A stretch of DNA of 64,000 bases. Origin: Macrostomum hystrix. Lineage: Eukaryota > Platyhelminthes > Macrostomidae. Location: assembly GCA_950097015.1 (NCBI GenBank), contig CATNEN010000010.1:1194501-1258500 (forward strand), given 5' to 3'. Below are positions 36,728-46,879 of this stretch, one piece after another. Position numbers and translations under genes: made by a program. Numbering within the stretch: the first letter of the stretch is position 1; every line of letters begins with the position of its first letter. The notes beneath the pieces were generated by a model. That model was not told where the DNA came from and did not search any database. It was given only the letters and a program-made list of their open reading frames with translations.

Positions 36728-37580
36728 TCCTGTCGCACCGGTCGCCATCGAAATCGGCCTGACAGAGGCAGCGCAGCTCCTGCGGATCGTCGACTGCCAG
36801 GCAGACGCCGCCGTTTCGACAGGCGTCGGCGCCGCCCTGGCAGCCGGCTGGACTCAGGACGCCGCCAGCCCCGGCTGCTGACAGCGGCTGCGGAGCGCGG
36901 GCCAGCAGATGCGACGCCAGCGCGGTGGAGGCGCCCGCCAAATCGTCACCGCAGTCGGAGTAGACAATGTTGCGCAGCTCGCCTTGCAGGGCGCCTTCGA
37001 AGGCCGCCATGAAGACGGTCCGCTTGGAGGCGTCCGACGCCAACTCGGGCGGCAGGCCGCCGAAGTGCAACGGGCTGGCCGGCGCCGAGACTCTGGTGGC
37101 CCTCGGCCCGGACAGCCGGCGCGTCTCCGTCCGGTTGCCGAAGGTCATGCGGACGAAGTCCCGACCGGCCAGGATGCCGACTCGAGCGAATCCCCGCGAC
37201 CCGACGGCCGCCTGTGCGAGCCGGCCCAGGCTGACGATCTCAGGAGGCTGCGAGGCCAGGCGGGCCGGGTTCAGGCTGAACTTCACCTTCAGCTCGCCGT
37301 TGACCAGGCTGGCGTGGAGAAACATCACGGCCTTCTGGCTGGCGTTGGCTCCGGGCTCGTGCAGCTCGCTGTAGAGCAGCAGTGCCGAGTGGTTGACTGT
37401 GCTGAACTCGAACTCCAGGCTGGCATTGTGGCAGGGCTGCCAGGCTGGCAGGGTCAGGAAGGAGTGCGGCCGGCTGCCGCTGAGCCGGATGGAGTAGCCG
37501 GTCGTGACCGCGGCGGCGGAGCTTGCGGTGCAGGCCAGAATTCCGGCTGCGCAGACCGCCAGCAGCGCTTGAGCCGACAT
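36728..37580 (-). CDS. Nrxn: Alpha-neurexin-like first coding exon: signal peptide, LNS1, EGF-A
   Basis: The exon encodes residues 1-284 of a predicted presynaptic adhesion receptor. The start is placed at the ATG at 37578-37580 because it opens a good signal peptide (residues 1-24, MSAQALLAVCAAGILAC then small residues). An in-frame ATG at 37649 would bury that signal. Residues about 27-210 form a laminin-G/LNS domain with LHFGGLPPEL, the hallmark GGLPP turn, and possible N-glycosylation at NAS (52) and NHS (63). Residues 247-282 form an EGF module with six cysteines in order (GC, AC, VC, RC, LC, RC). The exon ends GACAGGA|GTGAGT, phase 1, and the split codon fits exon 2. Signal, LNS, EGF, LNS is the alpha-neurexin order. 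Caspr-type proteins start with a discoidin domain, absent here. Confidence 0.9.
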
Positions 37581-38604
37581 AGACTGGTGGCAGGCTGCTG
37601 TAGTGCTGGACTGCTCTGTGGCGATGCTTCTCAGTCCTGGCTCGGTCACGCTTGTCCCAGAATTCAGCGCGACTGCAAGGGAGGAGCCAGGAGTTTATTT
37701 TCTTCCCGGAACCAGGTCGAACTTTCGACCTGTCTGCCATTGGCTGAGGCCCCGTTATCCAATCAGGATGGAGCATTGCCTGTTGTGATTAGAGCTCCTT
37801 AATTTTCATTGTCTAAGTTATTTTCTTTAGTTATCCTTCAGCTGGGAGAACTAATGCAGTGCGCAGGAAAACACTTAGCGAATGGAATTGCTCAAGGACA
37901 CAAGTCGTTACCCTTGGGCTGAGATTCGAAGTCCCGACCTATTATTTAGAGTCAAGGCAACTGGTCTAGCTGGGCTTCTGTTTACCCAGCTGTAAAATTG
38001 GAAGCTTTCGAAATGAAAGGCAAAGCGGTGACGACTTCAGAAACTACAAGTTTCATCTTGTTAATCCCCGACCAAAGGAGAGATTGCCAACTACTCAAAT
38101 AACTGGCCAGCGAGGCCTTGATGCCGCCGCCGAGGCGCCGGACACTCGAGAGCCGTTGTTGAAGTCGAAAGTGCAAACCCGCCGCCCCTCTGTGTTTCTG
38201 TGTTTCCCTGGCGGGCCTCTATAAGGGCTCTTTCTAGCAAGCTCAGCTGAAGCAAACTCTAACTGGGGGGGGGAGAATGGCTGCTTTGCGTGTTGATTGC
38301 ATTTGGCAACGGAGCTCGCACGGGCTGCGGGCGACTTCGCCTGACTGATTGGTGAAATTACACGCTTGCCGGAGCAAGTGCGAGACAGCCAGCACCGCCC
38401 CAGACAAGACTGCTTGAGATGCATCGGCCTGCCGCTGTGAAATAAAAGAAAGTAGGCGAGGCAGAATGGCCGCCTGAGAACTGCTCGTTAGGACCTTGCG
38501 AGTGCTTCTAGAAGAGACTCAAGATGGTTGCTAGCGAGTCTCTAGAATAGCGATGCCTGAAATGTGTCTTGAGTGAGGCGCTTGATCAGTTATTTGGACC
38601 AACT
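37581..38604 (-). other. Upstream region of neurexin, 5' UTR/promoter candidate
   Basis: No coding exon recognised. On the minus strand it contains a purine/pyrimidine-mixed GC-rich part (38095-38424) and a run of nine G at about 38265. No clear TATA box could be assigned, and the true transcription or trans-splice site is unknown. Confidence 0.4.
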
Positions 38605-39168
38605 AATGTCAGCTGAGGATCATGTGAACTGACTGAATCATGTCAGCAGAGGATCATGTGAATTGACTGAATCATGTCAGCTGAGGATCACATGAATTGA
38701 CTGAATCATGTCAGCTGAGGATCATGTGAACTGACTGAATCATGTCAGCTGAGGATCATGTGAATTGACTGAATCATGTCAGCTGAGGATCATGTGAAAT
38801 GACTGAATCATGTCAGCTGAGGATCATGTGAATTGACTGAATCATGTCAGCTGAGGATCATGTGACTGACTGAATCATGTCAGCTGAGGATCATGTGAAT
38901 TGACTGAATCATGCCAGCTGAGGATCATGTGAAATGACTGAATCATGTCAGCTGAGGATCATGTGAATTGACTGAATCATGTCAGCTGAGGATCATGTGA
39001 AATGACTGAATCATGTCAGCTGAGGATCATGTGAAATGACTGAATCATGTCAGCTGAGGATCATGTGAAATGACTGAATCATGTCAGCTGAGGATCATGT
39101 GAAATGACTGAATCATGTCAGCTGAGGATCATGTGAAATGACTGAATCATGTCAGCTGAGGATCACAT
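38605..39168. repeat. 34-bp minisatellite, about 17 copies
   Basis: Unit GACTGAATCATGTCAGCTGA plus GGATCATGTGAATT. Each contains the E-box CAGCTG within palindromic TCAGCTGA, and CATGTG. It stands about 1 kb upstream of the neurexin start. Confidence 0.96.
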
Positions 39169-39683
39169 GAAAATAGCAAACTATATCTTAATTGTGTGTC
39201 TTTTGAAATGAGCAAATTACGTATACTGAAAGTGAAAATTTAGAATATGTAAACGCAACTGGAGAGTGAATGGAAATGAATTGCCATTGTGCCAGCCTTG
39301 CATGAAAACTTCTTCGCAGGTTTGACATCCTCATTTGACTGACACCTGAAGTTTCGACTAGTCATTCGTCTGCGCGGGCTAAAACGGTTGGAAACTTGTG
39401 ACAGAGGCGCTGCAGAAATCAGCAATGAGGAAGAGAAAATGCTTGAGGAATGAAAGAACTACAGATCTCACTCCACACATGCACAAGCAATTGGCACTGA
39501 GTCTATAAATAATCCAGTTTGGCACTCACTTAGCAATATTAATTCTTTGCACTTGGTTGTATTCAGACGTATTGAGGAATGAGGCTTGCTTAAGAATTTT
39601 GGAAATTCTCCCACACACTGTGACAGTAAATGAAAACTTCCCAATTAAGTGACGCCTGGCAGACACACAGGCGAGTTAGACGT

Positions 39684-39730
<47 letters not shown>

Positions 39731-40190
39731 TATAGATAAGTGAATGAATAGTTGCAAGATCAAAGAATTGTTACCTGCTGTCTTGCTGGTGCTTTGGCAC
39801 TGCTACCCGATTTTAAGAAAGTTGTTAGTTAACCTGCAGTCCAACCTGGGTTTCGTGATTTGGCGAGCTTTGAAGAATGGGAAGAAAGACACGATGAACG
39901 AGAGTTGCTACGGCAACAACGCAGTGGCAGGACTTTCATTCATCATCCATTGATAGCGGGACCTGGCGGCAAGCGGCCTTCAAAAGCTGCACCGGAATGG
40001 AGCCAGTGGGGCGAAGGTGCTGGGAAACAGTTTGGAACTTTCCCGACCTTTCCTTCACCAACTTCCCCCTCGGCGACTCGTCTACCCCCCCAAGCAAGTA
40101 TTTGCACACATTAGTCAGTTCTTTCACTCGAGACAAAGTTCAAGCCGGTCTGTTTAAAAAATATGTGCGAACAGGTGTTCCGCTGGGAGA
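39169..40190. other. Unique stretch with a (GATA)n microsatellite
   Basis: A (GATA)12-13 tract occupies 39685-39730. Open frames at 39744-40114 have no domain. No RNA gene seen. Confidence 0.5.
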
Positions 40191-40383
40191 GAAGAAGGAG
40201 GGAGAAGAGGAGAGGGAGGGAGAAGAGGAGAGGGAGGGAGAAGAGGAGAGGGAGGGAGAAGAGGAGAGGGAGGGAGAAGAGGAGAGGGAGGGAGAAGAGG
40301 AGAGGGAGGGAGAAGAGGAGAGGGGCTACATCAGGTGAGAAGAGGAGAGGGAGGGAGAAGAGGAGAGGGAGGGGAGGAGAGGG
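40191..40383. repeat. 18-bp purine-rich minisatellite, about 10 copies
   Basis: Unit GAGGGAGGGAGAAGAGGA, pure purine on the plus strand except for a short CTACATC interruption at about 40325. Confidence 0.95.
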
Positions 40384-40818
40384 GGTAAAGGAGTTAGGGT
40401 ACAACTCAAGAACTGAAAGTCAGCAGAATCGGCGTATTCGAGCCAGGGCCACCCCCAGGGCTAATGGCCGACCTGCTGCGGGGAGGCTGAAGTCCGAATG
40501 GAATGTGGGATCAGGGAGTTGTGGGGCAGTGCACTGGAATCTACCATCGATCCTTGCAGGTAATGAGATGAAGATGAGAGGCGCTGAGGAGAGCTTGTGA
40601 GGGGATCAATTATGGGGGGACAGAAAAATATCCCACAGTGAAATCGGCGGTCGCTTCGAATCCTCTTTTGTGTTTTATCCCATTAGGGCCGGCCGGCAAC
40701 TTGTATGAGCTGGGCTATAATCTCCTGTGCGTGCGGGTCCCCTTCTGAGGCAAGAACGCAATGCCTCATCATGCCGGGCTCGGGTGGGGGGGCAGAACTC
40801 GGTTGAGCCCACGCGACA
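40384..40818. other. Unique stretch
   Basis: No feature recognised apart from short open frames on both strands. Confidence 0.45.
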
Positions 40819-40916
40819 GGCTTGCAGAAATCAAGGAAAAACCAGTGGCATTGGAGGCTAGAAGGGGCAGACGGCAATATCAAAGCACCTCTCTAGGTGC
40901 AAGGGAGGCATGTGGG
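40819..40916 (+). repeat. Dispersed repeat, copy 1
   Basis: Aligns with 44300-44396: shared AGGCTTGCAGAAA, AGGC-AGAA, GGCA-ATCAAAGC and CTAGGTGC blocks in the same order. The nature of the element is unknown. Confidence 0.6.
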
Positions 40917-40917
40917 A

Positions 40918-42570
40918 CTCTAGACTCACTGGGCTACTCAGGTGAGACTCCAGATTCACTGGGCTACTCAGGTGGGACTCCAGACTCACTGGGCTACTCA
41001 GGTGAGACTTCAGATTCACTGGGCCACTCAGGTGAGACTCCAGATTCACTGGGCTACTCAGGTGAGACTCCAGATTCACTGGGCTACTCAGGCGAGACTC
41101 CAGACTCACTGGGCTACTCGGGTGAGACTTCATGCAGATTCACTGGGCTACTCAGGTGAGACTCCAGACTCACTGGGCTACTCAGGTGAGACTCCAGACT
41201 CACTGGGCTACTCAGGTGAGACTCCAGATTCACTGGGCTACTCAGGTGAGACTCCAGACTCACTGGGGCTACTCAGGTGAGACTCCAGATTCACTGGGCT
41301 ACTCAGGTGAGACTCCAGATTCACTGGGCCGCTCAGGTGGGACTCCAGACTCACTGGGCTACTCAGGTGAGACTCCAGATTCACTGGGCTACTCAGGTGA
41401 GACTCCAGATTCACTGGGCTACTCAGGTGAGACTCCAGATTCACTGGGCCACTCAGGTGAGACTCCAGACTCACTGGGCTACTCGGGTGAGACTCCAGAC
41501 TCACTGGGCTACTCAGGTGAGACTCCAGATTCACTGGGCTACTCAGGTGAGACTCCAAATTCACTGGGCTACTCAGGCGAGACTCCATGCAGATTCACGG
41601 GGCTACTCAGGTGAGACTCCAGACTCACTGGGCTACTCAGGTGAGACTTCATGCAGATTCACTGGGCTACTCAGGCGAGACTCCATGCAGATTCACGGGG
41701 CTACTCAGGTGAGACTCCAGACTCACTGGGCTACTCGGGTGAGACTCCAGACTCACTGGGCTACTCAGGTGAGACTCCAGACTCACTGGGGCTACTCAGG
41801 TGAGACTCCAGATTCACTGGGCTACTCAGGTGAGACTCCAGATTCACTGGGCCGCTCAGGTGGGACTCCAGACTCACTGGGCTACTCAGGTGAGACTCCA
41901 GATTCACTGGGCTACTCAGGTGAGACTCCAGATTCACTGGGCTACTCAGGTGAGACTCCAGATTCACTGGGCCACTCAGGTGAGACTCCAGACTCACTGG
42001 GCTACTCGGGTGAGACTCCAGACTCACTGGGCTACTCAGGTGAGACTCCAGATTCACTGGGCTACTCAGGTGAGACTCCAGACTCACTGGGCTACTCAGG
42101 TGAGACTCCAAATTCACTGGGCTACTCAGGCGAGACTCCATGCAGATTCACGGGGCTACTCAGGTGAGACTCCAGACTCACTGGGCTACTCAGGTGAGAC
42201 TTCATGCAGATTCACTGGGCTACTCAGGCGAGACTCCATGCAGATTCACGGGGCTACTCAGGTGAGACTCCAGACTCACTGGGCTACTCGGGTGAGACTC
42301 CAGACTCACTGGGCTACTCAGGTGAGACTTCATGCAGATTCACTGGGCTACTCAGGTGAGACTCCAGACTCACTGGGCTACTCAGGTGAGACTCCAGATT
42401 CACTGGGCTACTCAGGTGAGACTCCAGACTCACTGGGCTACTCAGGTGAGACTCCAGACTCACTGGGCTACTCAGGTGAGACTCCAGATTCACTGGGCTA
42501 CTCAGGTGAGACTCCAGACTCACTGGGCTACTCAGGTGAGACTCCAGACTCACTGGGCTACTCAGGTGGG
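40918..42570. repeat. 30-bp satellite, about 55 copies, with 523-bp duplication
   Basis: Unit GACTCCAGATTCACTGGGCT plus ACTCAGGTGA. Occasional units have a CATG insertion or an extra G. A block beginning at about 41275 is repeated at about 41798 (offset 523 bp). Open frames of 100 to 296 codons are artefacts. Confidence 0.97.
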
Positions 42571-43167
42571 ACCTGTCAAAAAGTCGCTCTACCGATCTGA
42601 TCCAAGATCTTATTTAGCCGTGCCAGAGTGGCTGATTGTAAATCTAAAGTAGTTTCAACTGTATTGGATTTCAAATTGCTATGAACTAATTAATTACGGT
42701 CAGTAGATGTTAAAGTGGTTTTGACTGTATCTCCAGGAGATGCTGGAAATCTAAAGGCCGTTTAATCAGCTGACATTTGCCGACTTTAATTCACACTTTG
42801 CCTTTGATACCGGAGTCAATGAAGCAATGTTGAATTCATTTCTGCTTTCGCTATGCTTTTGTTTAATTTCTTAATAGGTATTAATTAATAAAATATTGTT
42901 TATATTTTTCAGACACCAAGGTTCTTCAATGCACCTGAAGAGGAACAGAAAGTTATATTTCGAGGAATTTCTTTTCAAACTACTGGTAGTAGTAGTTGTG
43001 CGATTACTCAGTGGTATGACTAAGACATTTATAACCAGTCGCTGTCTTTCAATTTAAATTTTCCAAGAAAATTTTCAGATCTAATCATTCATTTTCAGGG
43101 GCCTCAGTTGTAATTTGTTTCTCGGCTTGTTTCCCTAGCAACAAACCTTGCATTTCTGCTCGAGTTT
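42571..43167. other. 3' flank of lectin copy A, partly duplicated
   Basis: From about 42777 the sequence is related to 53447-53828 (for example ACCTTTGATAC-GGAGTCAAT and TAGTAGTAGTTGTGCG), with identity rising toward the lectin stop codon. This marks the left part of the duplication unit. No other gene seen. Confidence 0.6.
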
Positions 43168-43908
43168 TCAATCGAACGGTGACAGACATTCAGCCACAGC
43201 GCCGTTGTAAAATGCCCAACTGGGATTGTCGCTGATAAATGGTAGCGCGTAGTACAGGGAGACCACATTCTCTGCTGAGCCATAGTTGTTTGGCTCGCCG
43301 TTCTGCCACAGGCTGCTGTTCATGATGATGCTGTTACCGCAGCTGGCCCAGATCCATCCGCCGGCGGGTTCCGGACTGCCCGGAGGCTGGAATCCGCCAA
43401 GCAGCAACATAGTCCAGCCGTTATTGAAAAATGAGAACACGTGGTTTAGCTCGCTCGCGCTGTCAAGATCGGCCATGATGACGAGGCCCGGCTGGCTCTC
43501 GATGTCACTCTTGATCTGGTTCCAGCTGCTGATGCTGCTGAACACTTTGTACTTGGTGCCGCAGAAGTCGTTGGCGAAGCCGCTGGGGCACAGGCTGGCT
43601 CCGGGCTGCACGCCGGCCGGCTTCCTCTTCATGAACAGGCGGCCCCGACGGCTGCAGCTGCAGTCGCGGACGAACTTGCTGCATTTGTCGAACACGAACA
43701 GCTGGCAGGGTCCGTCAGCCACGCTGAAGGCCTGGCAGCGCCAGTTCTCATTGCAGAGGAAGGCGCAGTGACGCTCGGAGGCCACTTCGAGGCGCGTCTC
43801 TGTAAACTGGGCACGCACGCAGAGGAAGCCGTTGTCCACGGTGGCGAAGTCCTGCGCCAGAGTCGTGGCGAGAACGGCGATCAGGACAGTCGAGAGGCAG
43901 ATCTTCAT
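43168..43908 (-). CDS. Secreted PAN-like plus C-type lectin-like protein, copy A
   Basis: Single open frame of 246 residues. A signal peptide (1-18, MKICLSTVLIAVLATTLA) points to secretion. Residues 28-90 hold eight cysteines (30, 48, 52, 58, 68, 76, 83, 85) in a PAN/apple-like spacing (CAFLCNENWRCQAFS). Residues 105-246 look like a C-type lectin-like domain: CPSGF, WTMLLLGGF in place of WIGL, WIW (185-187), NGEPNN with an EPN triplet (205-207), and a last cysteine in AVAECL. EPN is the mannose-type calcium/sugar motif in this family. The canonical WND is not clear, so sugar binding is uncertain. A TATA box lies 77-84 nt upstream of the ATG. A 96% identical paralogue stands at 53829-54569. 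The role is inferred as extracellular carbohydrate or innate recognition, or adhesive secretion. Confidence 0.85.
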   Translation of the reverse strand: MKICLSTVLIAVLATTLAQDFATVDNGFLCVRAQFTETRLEVASERHCAFLCNENWRCQAFSVADGPCQLFVFDKCSKFVRDCSCSRRGRLFMKRKPAGVQPGASLCPSGFANDFCGTKYKVFSSISSWNQIKSDIESQPGLVIMADLDSASELNHVFSFFNNGWTMLLLGGFQPPGSPEPAGGWIWASCGNSIIMNSSLWQNGEPNNYGSAENVVSLYYALPFISDNPSWAFYNGAVAECLSPFD

Positions 43909-43984
43909 GACGGCTGCGGGGCTGAGGGCTGGAACGATGCCGCTGACACCCTTGGCGCTTCTCGCTTCAGATCTCTTGCATCAT

Positions 43985-43992
43985 TTTATAGA
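43985..43992 (-). promoter_or_regulatory. TATA box of lectin copy A
   Basis: TATAAAAT on the minus strand, 77 to 84 nt upstream of the ATG. The same octamer in CTATAAAATGA context occurs at the equivalent place in copy B, although the sequence just around it has diverged. Confidence 0.7.
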
Positions 43993-44299
43993 ATGGAGAA
44001 TCATCCGTCTAGAATATATTGTGTTGTCTAGTTTTTTTTGTCTAATTCTTCCTTTTGTCTAGTTTTTCCCATTGTCTTGTTTTGCTTGTGCCCCAGTCTG
44101 TGCCTTGTCTCGTTATTTATTCCAGCTCGCAGTAGTTTTTTTCACTCAGCTCCATAAATTCAATGAAATTCTATTTCAAAGCGAAAAAACAATAGTTCAA
44201 GCTTAATGGTGCAAATCAAATGGCGCAAGCTTAAGGATGACTAACTAGCAGAAAGGACAATGTGTGCAGGTCGGCTGAGCTCACATAACACTATTGCAG

Positions 44300-44396
44300 A
44301 AGGCTTGCAGAAAAGCCAGAGAGATTCGAGGCGAGAAAGGCAGAAGGCAAAATCAAAGCGCTTATCGCTAGGTGCGGGGAAGGCAGGTGAGATATT
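44300..44396 (+). repeat. Dispersed repeat, copy 2
   Basis: Related to 40819-40916, with the same block order. It lies just upstream of lectin copy A. Confidence 0.6.
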
Positions 44397-44534
44397 ATTC
44401 TTCACTCAGCTTATGACTAAGGCATAAATTCCAAGAAATCTTTATGACTGATCCTGGAAAAGCTCAAGGGAGCTGTAAATACTCTCATAGAAAGGAACAA
44501 TACTAAAATTCGCAATGTCAGACCCTATCCCCAT

Positions 44535-45001
44535 CTACATCATCAAGACAGCACCATCACCACATGTCTTAAACTGATATTCGCGCCTTCGAAGTCGATT
44601 CTCCGTAGTATTGGGCGCTGCAGGAATGTCGGCGTCTCGGCTCAGACATTTCAAGGTGAAAAGCTGCATGTCTAAAGCTCGACTGATTATAGCAGCGCTG
44701 ACTTGAAGGCCTTCAAATCTGCCTTGTACAGATCGTGCCATCTCTGCCAGCGTCATCATTGGGCTCCGGTCAAGTTGTTGGACCAGCCACTCTGTCTGTT
44801 CCTCGCCCATCCTTGCCCGCGTGTTCCGCCACACGGACGCCGATGTCGCTGTCCTGTCGTCTCGCATCGCTTCTGAATGGAGTAGACGGTGTTTTTGTTG
44901 AGCTGCATTTAGCGCGCGATATCCGCCCGTCGCTCGACTCTTTCTAAAGCATCCTCAACGAAGTTGTACCGCTCATCGCTTGTTCTGCAGCGCATGCGTT
45001 C
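44535..45001 (-). pseudogene. Tc1/mariner-superfamily transposase fossil (N-terminal part)
   Basis: Two consecutive helix-turn-helix-like pieces are visible on the minus strand: RADIAR and LNKNTVYSIQKRC near 44860-44930, then EQTEWLVQQLDRSPMMTLAE and VSAAIISRAL in another frame. This order is typical of Tc1/mariner/IS630-type DNA-binding regions. One in-frame stop (after DIAR) and at least one frameshift interrupt it, and the DDE catalytic domain is absent. Non-functional remnant. Confidence 0.65.
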
Positions 45002-45613
45002 TGCCACTTGGTGTTAAATTGAGTGCTCGCAGTGTTTAATTGGATGCAAAAAAATTGGATGCACTACGCTCGTACACCTTAGCATCAAAGACTTTGAAGA
45101 ACTTTAATAGAAGCAAAGTTGTTTCAAAAGAAACTTAACCACGACAACAGATGGAGTGAGTGAGTGAATAAATTAATCAAAAAAGTAAGTTAATAAATGA
45201 GTAAAAAAATAATCAAATTAATCAACAGAATGAAACAAGACAGCTCTCAGCTCCATTTCGCCGAGTTGAACAAACGAAACCTGCTACCCATCAATGGCTT
45301 GCCGAGCCAGGCACCGTGGCACGTAAGTGAACACGTACTTAAACCAAACACGTGGTTAAACTTTCATTTTGAAAGTCATTCGCATCGTATTTGCCATCCT
45401 TCACCATGAGATCGTCTGCATCTTCTTCGTCGATGTCAGCAAACATGTACTACAGATTTTTTTTACTTTTTTGAAAGGGAGCATGTCGTTTTTACCTTTC
45501 GACTAAGCCAAGCCAGTCACTTATAGCAACAGCCCGCCCGCTGCTGTTGTCTATGGTCGAATGCCATAGATATGCACTCATGCGCTAACAATTAGTTTAT
45601 ACAAGTTTATTTA
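45002..45613. other. Intergenic stretch
   Basis: No gene recognised. A 70-codon plus-strand open frame (45197-45409) has no domain. Confidence 0.4.
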
Positions 45614-46466
45614 TTACTCATTTGGCGTCTCGTCAAGAATGATGGATTTCATTGTTGTTGGATTGTCAGCAGAAATCGCCTTCTCAATTCTGGTCTTCAT
45701 CACGTCTACGTACCGCACACCGTCATACTCTTTGATTTGCAGGTCTCTCTTGCTCAATCCACGCAACCATTTACGTCCTCTAAAACCGAAACCATACACG
45801 ATCTTAAAAAGCACTTCCATCTGCAGCCGCGTCGAAGTCGACCGGTCAAAGTACGAGCGCAAGCGCACGAAGTCGTAATACTCAATCGGACAGTAGGTAC
45901 TAGCACCTGCTAGTTTCTTCTCCTTATGAGCAGCAGACAAGCACGCCTTAAACGATGCAAACAGTTCGTTTCCAATGATCGTGAGATCCATTCTCTCGGA
46001 AATGAAGCGATGAATCGACGCTCGGAAGCAAACTAGAGAACGAACGGCGTAGGATTTGCCATCGGCCATCTTTAGCGACACAAACCATAGCCTGAGGTAT
46101 GCGCACAGATAACGCACGGGGATACTCTCGATGTTTTCCGGCAACTTTTGGTCAGGCAAGAAATTCTTTAGTCGTTTCACGTGCACTTTCATTTGCTTAA
46201 CGGTCGACTCACGCATCGCTTCATCTTCCACACGCCGCAGATCGCTCTCCTCAGTCTCACTGAGCTCTCGCAGAAGTGATGCATCATCTATCTCAGACGG
46301 ATTTTCCAGCTCGGCATCTATCAGTCTCTGATGCGCAGCCGTCAAGCCAGACCATTGACTAATCGCTTGATCTGGTTCGCGACGTCCAAGGCGCGTCAAA
46401 AAAATCTAGCTTATCAGAGCTTAGATCGCTAATATCGTCCTCTAGTATTGAATCGTAATCCAACAT
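45614..46466 (-). pseudogene. Crypton-type tyrosine recombinase remnant, copy 1 (N-terminal)
   Basis: Reading starts at an ATG at 46464-46466 (MLDYDSILEDD), shifts frame once in a run of seven T near 46417, then runs open to a stop at 45614. Acidic N-terminus, then a SAM-like/core-binding region (YLCAYLRLWFVSL, RSLVCFRASIHRF) and the beginning of the catalytic domain (VLFKIVYGFGFRGR, LSKRDL). The C-terminal H-x-x-R, TGH and Tyr region is missing, so it cannot be active. It is paralogous to copy 2 at 46880-47951, although the two are clearly diverged. The family is best compared with Crypton/DUF3504-like recombinases, and a DIRS/Ngaro-type recombinase is the alternative. Confidence 0.65.
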
Positions 46467-46879
46467 GTCGACGCAGTAAAAAGAATAGATGGCTAAACAA
46501 CACTCTTTATTACTAAAGAATGTATTTTCTCGCAAGAGCTTGAAAGTAATCCTTGTACAACGCTCGAGCGTGCAGATAACACCTATGTCTATGTTAAAAT
46601 CCTATAGTCAATCTATTCAAAAAGCGTGCTGATCAAGGACAACTTAATAACTCTCGTTATTAAGTTAGTTATTAAGTTATTAAGTTATTAAGTTTTCCTT
46701 GGTGCTGATAATAAAGAAACGTGCAGATAATTTATGTCCATGGCAAAGCTTTAACATGGTTTATCAGTGTATATATTTTAAGTAACAACAACAGCCGAAA
46801 CAACAGTACAGCAAAGAACTGTATGAGAGGCCTGCGTCACTTTCGCAGTATTGTTCATTTTAAAGTAGATGTAAAAATG
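46467..46879. other. Spacer between two recombinase remnants
   Basis: AT-rich, with a short TTAAGTTATTA tandem at about 46650-46695. No gene recognised. Confidence 0.45.

Noticed and set aside
36909-37802. 297-codon plus-strand open frame
   Set aside because: Antisense shadow of the GC-rich neurexin exon 1.
43286-43771. 161-codon plus-strand open frame, also at 53947-54432
   Set aside because: Antisense shadow of the lectin genes; conserved only because the sense genes are duplicates.
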